Below are positions 23,701 to 34,600 of a stretch of 64,000 nucleotides of DNA, one piece after another. Numbering within the stretch: position 1 is the stretch's first letter; each line of letters opens with the position of its first letter. The notes beneath the pieces were generated by a model that worked only from the letters and a program-made list of their open reading frames with translations, ran no database searches and had not been told where the DNA came from. The stretch comes from Atherinomorus stipes (taxonomy: Eukaryota > Chordata > Actinopteri > Atheriniformes > Atherinidae). A program made the translations under genes and the position numbers. The stretch is taken from NCBI GenBank assembly GCA_023101725.1, contig JALJCO010003472.1, positions 1-64,000 of the forward strand, given 5' to 3'.

Positions 23701-26700
23701 CGTTGCAGGCCTCCAACGTGCACATGACTGATGTTGCTGAAGGTTGTCTCACCTTGCTGAAGAGTGTGGGTTTGAGCTGCGCCGTCGTGTAGCAGGGGTT
23801 AAAAAACTTACTAAGGGTCACCTGTAGAGAAAAAGGGATAGAATATGAAGCACAATGGCTATTATGATGCATTCACTGTAGCCCAGCAACCATCAAACAT
23901 GAATCTCTGGGAACAATAAACCAGTCCAGAGCTCTGCAAGAGCATCCAGGGACTCGAGAACAAATACACACCACAGCGCCACTAGAGGTCAGAAATTTCC
24001 AAAACATCAAGAGGTTTTCTATATTTAAGGTTTAGAGACAAAACAACTGGTTTGAATGGAAATGTCGTTTTCTCACCGGTGGAGGAACAGTCTTATATCT
24101 GACCCAGAAGACAGCAGCTATCAAACCAATGTCCCTGGAAATCACCAGAGCTGTCAGTGGAGCTGAAGCAGAGGACAACAACAACTTTTTAGACTTTAAT
24201 GCATCTTTAAATGTCTCTGAATGAACTGTGTGAGACTAGAGACAAACAAACGCACACTCAGTTTCTACCTGGTATGAGTTCAGCATAGGTGAGGCTGATG
24301 TATAAAATACTGATGAGAATCTTGTCGGCCAGCGGATCGAGAGCACTGCCCAAAGCAGACTTCTGAGTGGGCCATGTTCTGGCAATGTAACCGTCCAGCT
24401 GAGACACAGAGAGGCAGAAACACAGCAAATGAGAAGAAATTAGACCCACAAGTATTCATCTGTTGTTTATACAGCTTATTCCAGTTCAGGGTGGCGGGAA
24501 GCTGGAGCCTATCCCAGCAGTCTGCAGGCGAGAGGCAGGCACACCCTGGACAGGTCCATCGCTGGACAAACAACCACTCATGTTCATTTTTACTTGATTA
24601 ACCTGACATGCATGTGTTTGGATGGAGGAACCTGGAGTACTTAGAGGGAAAAACGTGAGAACATGCAAACTCCACAGAGAGAGGCCAGTCTGAATCCTCC
24701 TCATCCCCTATCAAGGCTTGAACTAGTGACTTTCTCACAAATGCTAACACCACACTACTGTGTATCTCATGAAGAACTAAATTAACTTATTGTAATGAAG
24801 TGTGTTTTTTTCTGACTTAAAAGAGACAGTTTCCCCCCAAAAACTTTTATGGTTTAGTTTTTAATTATTAAGATAACTTTATTAAATGAAAGATTTTTTC
24901 CCTATAAATTAAATGATTTATTAAATGAAAAATATATTATATTTAAAGAAAGAAGCTTTTTCTACATGGATTTCTCTCCCCGAGTAAATGCTTCAGTATT
25001 AATGTGGGAATAATGTGTAAATTTTGACACCAAACTTATAATTATGTTGGCTGGTAACTTTGTGTAGCTGAGTGACTAAACTGAACTCGGTGCTCCAGTG
25101 AATCTGGACATGCGTCTTGTATCTGCATTACCAAGTCCGTAGCTCCCGCCAGCGCAAACAGAGCCAGACTGAGGTCAAAGTTCTGCTGGATTATCAGATG
25201 ACCCAGGAACGGAGCCAGCAGAATCCGACACACACACAGCAGGTTGGGGATCGTCCACGGGTTCTCATACTGCAGAAACACAGGCGGCACATCACCGTAC
25301 AGATCAGACATCCAAAACAGCAGCACTGCGCCATCGTTTTAAAGATTTTCCTGAAATCAATCTTATTTTGGTATAAAACTGTTCAATCCCCATCTCACAG
25401 AAACTTTTTTTTTTGTTTTTACCAAATATGTAATATCAAATATAACACCATTACTTAAAGTACTTTAAGTATTTTATTAGATTCATGTTTATATATTTGT
25501 ACAGTAATGACCCACTCATTTCTTTTTTTTTTTTTTTAAAGCAGCAAGAGTTTCTTATAATCTTTTAAAGTGGTCTTGATCAATAGTTTTCCATCCCTTT
25601 GTCAAAGTTTTTTTCAGTCTTTTTTAGTTCTTGTGCCTTAACTTTTCTGGGATTTAAATAATTTTTTTTAGCAACTTGACACAGATTTATAAATCTTTCA
25701 AGTATAAAATAAAGCACCTAACTGACCTGTGTCAACAAAGAACAGACAACATAGTAAAGAAGTAGTTTGCAAAAATATCTTTAGACATGTAAAACAAGCA
25801 GCTGTCAAAGTCAGATCACTTTCTCCCATTTTCTTCAGTTACATCTATGAAAAATACTAAAGAAAATAACTCGACAGCCAAATAGTATTTTTCCAGAAAC
25901 AAGGCAATTCCTGGAGAGCCGAAAACCGGGCATGTGGAGGGCAAAAAAAGAGGTCTCAGACTTAAAAAACAAAAACAAAACTATGTGAAACAGATGAACA
26001 GGATAGATGTTCTGAAAAAATAAAAAATAATCTCGCTGAAAGACCGGAATAATCTCCAGGTTTCTTAAAGGACTTTCCAAAGCTCTTCTTTGGATGTTTT
26101 CTGAGACCATCATCACAATAACAGATTATCTAGGAGGGTTCTCCAAGTATTGAACTTCAAGTTAACACAAATTCTTGTTTTGACACTTATTTCAAATCAT
26201 CTTTGCATGTTTTAGTAAAATCATTGCTCCCATTTTCTGCTTTCCTAACAATTAATAAAGAAATGAGACATGAGGCTCAGATCAAGACTTTTACAGAACT
26301 CTACAGTAATGAACCATAAACACAAGGAAGAATTAGCTTGTCAAAGGAAAACATCAGAAAAAAATATGTCTATACATTAGTTTGGAAGAAGGTAACCACC
26401 TGCTTATTTGTCTCTATTGTTCCTACTTCTTTTTCAGCACTTGTTAACTCTGAAGGGCTTCATAATGAAATCACTTTGGTTAATGTCAACTCCAGTTACA
26501 GCTGTTATGAATTCTAAATATATATTAGCCTGGCTTCAACACACTATGCAGTAATATGCTGCAAAGAAGAGGCAGCAATTACTTTGCAGAGCCTTAAAGG
26601 GGAAGTTCAGAATTTTTGACATAGGGCCTCATTTACAAGTGAGCCAGAATACCACTTATCACTGAAGACGGTTTCAACATATTTCATCCTGTTATTCTAG

Positions 26701-29236
26701 TTCCAAGAGGTTGCTGATGCTAATGCTAGTGGAAGTCTATAGGAATCTGCTAGCCTGTCATTTAAACCAATCTTATCCACTCCAGAGAAGATCTGAGGCA
26801 AATCAGCAAGTCTATCTGTGTAAATGCCGTATTAAACTAGTAAACTCATGTGTTAAACAAGTAAAACTAGCCTTATATGACAAATTTTGCATTACATATT
26901 GAGGAACTAGTTTCTTACCAGCTTACTACCTTTGTCAGTGTATTTCTGTTCATAAAGACAAGATGACAAGTTTGTTTGATGGAAAAAGTTTGAAATCATT
27001 TTCAAAATCCGACATTTCCTCATGCCTTTCAGACGTGGCCGAATTTTAGACTTTATATTTGTGTAATCAGATTCCGTCATGCATGTAGCAGCTGATGACA
27101 TCACTCTGCTGCCAAATACAGGAAGTAAAACTTTGTAAAGTTTTTCAGCAGCAACAATCAAAATGCAATGAAATGCAGGTTAGTTTTATTTGTAACATTA
27201 TTCTATTAACACGGCATTTACACAGATAGTCTGAGGTTAGAAATGATTTGCCTCGGATCTTCTATAGAGTGGATAAGATTGTTATTAATGACAGGCTAGC
27301 AGATTCCTATTGACTTGCACTAGCATTAGCATTGGCGACCCACTGGAACTAGAATAACGGGATGAAATATGTTGAAACCGTCTTCAGTGATAAGTAGCAT
27401 TCTGGCTCACTTGAAAATGAGGCCCTATGTCAAAAATTCTGAACTTCCCCTTTAAACAGTGATTACAATAAAACTAGAAAACTGTTACTTCAAATACAGA
27501 CTGGCTTAGCATTTACAAAAACATTTACAAGAACCGTTCAAATGGCTTCCTTTGTTCTGCATATATCACTGAGAAGCACCCTGGGTTTTAAGCATTCACA
27601 GACTGGAACTGGTTCATAGTTCTTATTTTTTCTCCAAGGCCACGTTCCAGAGCGTCCACCTTCCTCTAAGACTCAGGATCCCTGGGAGTCTTTGTTCCCT
27701 CTAGGGTACAAGTTAACCAAATCTGCTGTGTTGTTCTGCAAAGATCCGGCTGGCTGTCCACAGAGTCCTGTTTTATAACTGCACAATTTTAGTAGGGGTG
27801 CAACAATACATGTATTTGTATCGAACCATTCAATACGGGCGTGTATCGAACCGTGACCACCATGTATCGAACATCGAACAATACAGAATTTTTCATTTAT
27901 TTCATTATCTTGTCTTCTGACAATGAGCTCTGTGTCGGACACTCAGTGGATCTGCGTTCAACTACTCTTTCGTTTGGAACTACTTTGGTCTTCATGTTAA
28001 GTACGACCCTGATGGTAAGTCACTGTGGACAAAAGCACAATGGTTAAAAAAAAAAAAGGCAAGAAAAAAATTTTTTGTATCAAAAAAATATCAAACTATG
28101 ACACTAAAGTACTGAACTGCACCGTGAACTTTTTGTATCGCTGCACCTCTAACTATCAGAGCTCTAAAGCCAGATTAAAATAAGCTCAGATTCCGAAAGC
28201 CTGCAGTTTTTATGCCGTCCTTCACCAATTAATGAAGGTAAACTAGGGCTGGCCAATAAATCGATTTAATCAAATCAAATTTGCCGTTCATGATGACTTA
28301 CTTAATGAAAATCAAGCTTGCTTTCCTCCTTTATTCTGCACTTGGTAAATGGACTGTACTTATCTAGCGCTTTTCTAGTCGTACTGACCACTCAAAGCGC
28401 TTTACACACACACACTCATACCCAGATAGGCACATCAGAAGGCAACGTGGGGTTCAGTGTCTTGCCCAAGGACACCTCAGCATGTAGTCTGGGGAAGCCT
28501 GAAATCGATCCCCCGACCCTCCGGTTGAAAGACGACTGCTCTTCTAACCTGAGCTTCAGCCAGGTTCTCCTACAGTGGCCGTATTTTTCCACGGGCTCAG
28601 CCCTCCCCCGCCCGTCTAAGAGACACAAGCGACGCACACCCCCAAGGCAAACACATCAGCTACAATGAGAAGTTAATTCTCAAACAGGTAGACTACATTT
28701 TTTATCATTTATTAGGAGCTGGTTCGGTTTTCTGTGACCTCAAACTCAGAACATGTGGCGGCACACCTGACGCACATTAAAGGGTATGAGCAGACTTGAC
28801 ATCAAAATTTGTACAAGTCTGCTAATTAAGTCTGAGTCTCAGTCAGGTGTGTTGCAGCAGGGAAAGTCCTAATACCTGCAGAATGCTGGTCCACCAGGAC
28901 CAGACTTGCCCACCCCTGCTCTGAGACGCAGAAGAAGCTTCAGCCCACAAACTCCAGTTAAACATCTATAAACATCAGTGGAAATATTCCCACAGTGGAA
29001 TCTGCATGATGAGAAATTATTCAGTTGCAAAGACTCCACGGATGCAGCAGCGTTGCATATTTCTATGCAGGATATGCAGTTGCTTAACCCTTTAATGTAC
29101 GGTATGTGTATACATGTAAAGGCATTAAGTTTAATTTAGTGGTTATTTATTATATTATTAATATATTCATAAATTATACAATTATAAAAGAAATATATAA
29201 TATATATTATAACTAATTATAATTATTAATACAATT

Positions 29237-29297
<61 letters not shown>

Positions 29298-31638
29298 TAA
29301 TATAATATATTAATATGTCACAGGGTGAACAACCGGGTGCTGCCAGAGACTGGACTCTGCCCACTAGGTTGGTTTTTAGCATGCTTTTTATGGTTTTTGT
29401 GTGGTTTTAACCTTGTTTTTATTCCCAAGCTAGTGGGAGCTTTTAACGAACTGATTGGCAGCACCTGGGGAGAAGGACTCCTCCCCTGGCTTAATAGGGG
29501 ATTATCACGCTTACCGGAAGTTCCCGGATTTTGGACACTTCCTCTTCTGGGCCATGTTAACGACAGCCGTTCCTGCTCTGTTATACTGTTTAAATCGTAT
29601 AAACTCCAAACATACTTAAAGTGATACCGTGTAACTTTTGAACCCAATGTTAGCCAAATATTATGATACATTATATTCTGACATTATTATTAATATAAGT
29701 TAACTATAGCTGATTTCTGTGGTCAATATAGAGCACTTGCCGCATGTCGTTGCTCCGAGGGGGCTGCCATTCTCAAAAACCAGGCATTGTAACATCTCAG
29801 GAGCGGGCCGTTTCTCATTGGATCATGTAACCTGGAGCGCTCTGATTAATGGCTTGATGACTTAAAAATCCGCTTTTCAGAGTGGTCTGCAACATTTTTT
29901 CAAAACATAGACTGAGACTGTTTAATTTTGAGACAGTCGTGGTGCCTGTGGGAAGTTACAGGTTTAGTGCCCATAGTGGCCAAAAGTTACACGGTATAAC
30001 TTTAAGTTTTCATTCTAGACTGAAGTGATACTGGATCAAAAGCTGGATCAAAGCGATCGATTCGCCGCGGTGAAGGTCCGAACTTTATCATAAAACCCAC
30101 GTTTGTTTGTCGCCGTGGGGCACAACACCGGCACTTCACAGCATGCTAGCATTAGCCAGCTAGCGTTTACTGACGTGCTTAACATTGTGCGTCTTAAAAC
30201 ACACAAACATCTGAAAATCGGGTCTGTACCTCCCCGTTTCCAGTGGAACAACTGGGGACTGCCAAGAAAGGAGACGCTTTCAGATGCTTGTGTGTTTACA
30301 GCCGCACAAAGTTAGGCACGTTATCGAGCTGGCTAATGCTAACCTGCTAACACGACTGCGCAGTCTGCCGGCCACAAACAAACGTGTGTCGTTTTATTAC
30401 AAAGTTCGGTCCTTCACCGCGGCGAATCGGTCGTTTTAATCCACTTCTTCCTAAGCATCACTTCAGTCTGGAATGAAAACTTGGCATTGGCGTTTATCCG
30501 TTTTACAAAGTTTAACAGAGTAGTAGCTGGCGGACTATTGTTAGCAGGTTAGCATTAGCCAGCTTGATGACGTGCCTAACTTTATGCGGCTGAAAACACA
30601 CAATCATCTGAAAGCGTCTCCTTTCTTGGCAGTCCCCAGTTGTTCCACTGGAAACGGGGAGGTACGATTTTCAGATGTTTGTGTGTTTTAAGACGCACAA
30701 TGTTAAGCACGTCAGTAAACGGCTAATGGCTAATACTAGCATGCTGTGAGGTGCCGGTGTTGTGCCCCACTGGCGACAAACAAACGTGTGTTTTATTATA
30801 AAGTTCGGCCCTTCACCGCGGCAAATCGATCGCTTTGATCCAGCTTTTGATCCAGTATCACTTCAGTCTAGAATGAAAACTTAAATATGTTTGGAGTTTA
30901 TCCGATTTAAACAGTATAACAGAGCAGGAACGGCTGTCGTTAACATGGCCCAGAAGAGGAAGTGTCAAAAGCCGGCAACTTCCGGTAAGCGTGATAATCC
31001 CCTATTGAATGCTCAGAGAATAAAAGCCGGTGTGCGGACAACAGAAGGGAGCTGAAGGACTGAGGAGGACTGGGTCCAGGAGGCGCAGTCGGGGGAGGAC
31101 ATGAGTCCCCCGGCTGGGGGGCTCGAGGCAGCGGCGGCAGCAGTGGAGACGGCGATGGCGACGTGGAAGAGTGGCCCGGGAGTCGGAGGGCGGCCGCGGA
31201 GGAGTGACTGCCCGGGCCACAGAGCAGCGTTGGAGTCCCGGGGGAGCCTATGGCCAGGAGGGCAGCTGCCAGGAGGAGCAGCCGCCATGGACCCGGGACG
31301 ACGCCGAGAGAGACGCCGAGAGAGACTCCGGCCACTGCCAGCCCTGCAAGCCCCTTTTAGCCCTTTTAATCCTTTTCCTTTTATAACTTTTTAGGTTGGA
31401 CTTTTAGGATTATTCTAGTACTTTTTAGTTTAGTAGTTTTATTTGTTTTATTTCTTTAATAAAGCTTTTATTTCTTTTAACCACCACCTGCTGGCGAGGC
31501 CTGTCTTTCTTTCCCCTCCTCCTGCAGTCGCCGGTATCGGCAAAGAATCACCCCCGTGACATATATACACATATGTATATATACATATACATATATAATA
31601 TACTGTATATATACATATACATTATATACATATATATA

Positions 31639-31678
<40 letters not shown>

Positions 31679-34600
31679 ATCATATTTATGTTTATTTAAT
31701 TTTAGTTATATTGGAGTTCAGCTGGACAACAGACTAGACTGGAAATGCAACACTGACTACATCTACGATAAAAGGTCAGAGCAGACTCTACTCCTTAAGG
31801 AAACGGAGATCATTCAACGTCTGCATGAACAAGTTGCAGATCTTTTATAAGTCTGTTGTGGAAAGTGCAATCAGCTTTGCAGCATCTGCTGGGGCAGCAA
31901 CATCAGAACCAGAGACTTGAAGAAACTAAACAAGCTGATCAAGAAAGCTGGTTCTGTGCTGGGAATAACTCTGGAGCCGCTGGAGACAGGGACAGAAAAA
32001 TTAACAATTAAAACTGGAAATTGGATTTGGTTCTAAAAAACTGGAGATTTTATTTTTTGGCCATATCGCCCAGGCCCAAGATAAACTGAGATAGGATGGT
32101 TTCAGATGGTGTAACAGAGCGAAGTCAGGGCAGAAGCCGTGAACTGAGCTGAATGGATGAAAAGATGGCATGATTAAAGTTAAAGGAGTGATGACATAGC
32201 AGTAAAAACTAGTTTATGTTGTTGGCATTACTGCATATGTAAATACTCCAAAGAAAAAAATGGCATTTTTTACAGCGGAGTATTGTTTTGAAACACCAGA
32301 CCTCACTTCCTCAGTAATACAGTTGGGTCCGGTGATGATATGGAGCTTTACCCGGAGACCACGTTGACTTAATTATGATTGGCTACACCTTATTTGGCTA
32401 TGACCTTATTTAGAGAATCTAGGTCAAACTCCGACCGCAGCTTGCTAAAGGCTAACTGCTAGCAACATGGGCACTTCAGACAGTGTGCTACGTTTATCAG
32501 ACAAGACAGCATTTAGAAAATAAATAAACTTAGTGGTAATAACAAGGTTGTGGTCGTCTCCCTCAGTGTTACTGCAGAAGTTTTCTTTTAAATCCATTTG
32601 TTTGAAAACCCAGACCTGACTGCACAGAAGCTACTACTAGCTCCATACACCCAGCTGAATCAGACAGGGAGGGGGAGCGGGGGAGTGAAGCGAACGGTGC
32701 ATAGAGGGGGGCTGTTTACTTGATAGTGTGCTCTTATTGGAGCAATTGAATTACGTAGAATGATAGAACTACGTAGAATGATAGCCTGCTGTCTGATTCA
32801 ACTGTTTCTGGGCAGAGAGACAAAGCTGACAGACCATAAACAGGAACTTTGATACTCTGGACATTCACATGGCCTCATCAGTGCACAACAGATCATATTA
32901 TACCCCAAAACCCCCAGAAAAGTGAAATGTCATGGCACCTTTAAGAAAATACACAAGTATGTGCCATAGCCTGATTTACCAATACAGCTTCAATAAACAC
33001 ACAAATTAGTTATTAAACAAACACTCCAACCAGATCAGTCTAACTGGTACTATAAACAACAGCCTTTGACTCAATCCAGCTTCAGGAAGAATTAAATAAT
33101 AACTTTGTTCAACTGACTCGGTTTAGACCTTGACTTAGAGCAACAAAGCTGGTTTACAAGACAGAAACGTGCTACAATCTTTCGTTTGTTCCATATTTGC
33201 ATGGGAATTTCAGAAATCATAACTATTTCTGTGCATCAAACATTTCCACATATTCTAGTCTGGAGTTTTTCCTCTTTAATGCTATCCATGTGGGTTTGAC
33301 ATCACAAAATGCTCCACTGCTGTCATGGCAACCAGCATTCTAGTAAATGTCAGGTCAAACTGTTATCAAGACTTTTTACACATCTCTGCTCATAAACGTT
33401 CAGGTTTAGTCACTGCACACAGAGAAGGAAACATCCAAAAAGTTGAAGGATGTCATTCTGCATCATCATTAAACGGAAGACTATAGTTTTGATGTCATGA
33501 TAAGGTATGTATGTGTGCCATCGTTTATCAATTATCATTATCGGCCTTTAGGAGCTGAAATTTATCGGTCTCGGTTTGGAGGGGGGGTTGCATGCATCCC
33601 TTGCCTAGATTGTTCTGAGTTTTGCGGTTACTCATCCAGACTGAAGGTGCCCTGGCTGAAATCTTACTATGAAATTCTTCATTGTGATTTTTTATTTTCT
33701 GGAATTTTTCTTTCTTTCCCTCTTTTATCAAGTCTGTCTCGAGGCCCATTTATGCTCGACGCAGAAGACGGATACGCAGACGGACAGACAGTTTCGTCTG
33801 TGTCGGTTACGCACATAATTTGGTGCGTTTGAGGGGCTTCTTGGTCCGTCACTCAACACAGAAGAAGGAGCAATACCACCAGAAACCGCAGGGTCAGTGT
33901 TGAGCTGTGGCGCTGATATGCAGCTGGTGAAAGGAACAAACCAGAGAAGAAGACAGGAACCGGAAACATAGCAACACAAAAACAGCCGGGGTCATTAACC
34001 CAATAAAAGCACCCGAGAAAGAAAACGCCACACAAACAGAGAATCTGTAGACATGGCTAAAGCTTTGGAGGAAAGGCTGTGAGTGTGTCCAAAAATACAC
34101 TCTATGACATCACATCGCTAGGACACAGGGACAGGCAGCACTGCCGCCTAACGGACAAACTGGTTTATGAGCAATGGGAACGTAGAAGACACATGGAAAT
34201 ATGAAGGCAGCCACGCAGGGCGACGCATGAAGCGGACGTCGCCATTTACATACGTATGGGAGCATAAATGGGCTGTTATGAGCGAATTTATGAATCCGAG
34301 TTTCTTTAATAGATTAATATTGATGGCTATTAAATGCTTATTATAGAGGCTGAGGAGTTGTCGTCACAGTGTGTGGCCCCGCCCCTCCGAACCGGCATTC
34401 CGACATGTTTGTTGTACACTTACTGAGAGCTACGTTGGTCGTGAGCGGAGATGCTGGGTTATAATGTTGAGTGAAGGACTGTGCCAGCACTTCGCACAGT
34501 CAAGATGATAAAAAAGACAAACAAGGGCACGTTATGGTTTTTCAAGATCTCCGGTTTGAAAAAAAAAAAAAAAAATAAAATAAAAAAAAAAAAATCAAGG

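Larger units (their letters stand above)
29316..31561 (+). mobile_element. Solo LTR (about 732 bp without its insertion)
   Basis: Starts TGTCACAGGGTGAAC and ends TCACCCCCGTGACA (TG...CA, with TGTCAC/GTGACA ends as in Gypsy-type LTRs). Contains a TATA-like AATAAAAG at 31019 and AATAAA at 31458-31463. No internal retroviral-type coding region is present. The flanks are AT microsatellite, so a target duplication cannot be judged. Interrupted by the palindromic element at 29493-31006. Confidence 0.6.

Noticed and set aside
24280..24573. 97-codon minus-strand ORF overlapping CRLS1 exon 3
   Set aside because: Wrong frame: it reads the interspersed repeat in intron 2 and an alternate frame of exon 3.
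30940..31394. Overlapping ORFs of 70-131 codons on both strands
   Set aside because: They arise from the GC-rich solo LTR and the end of the palindromic element. The frames cross element boundaries and match no family.
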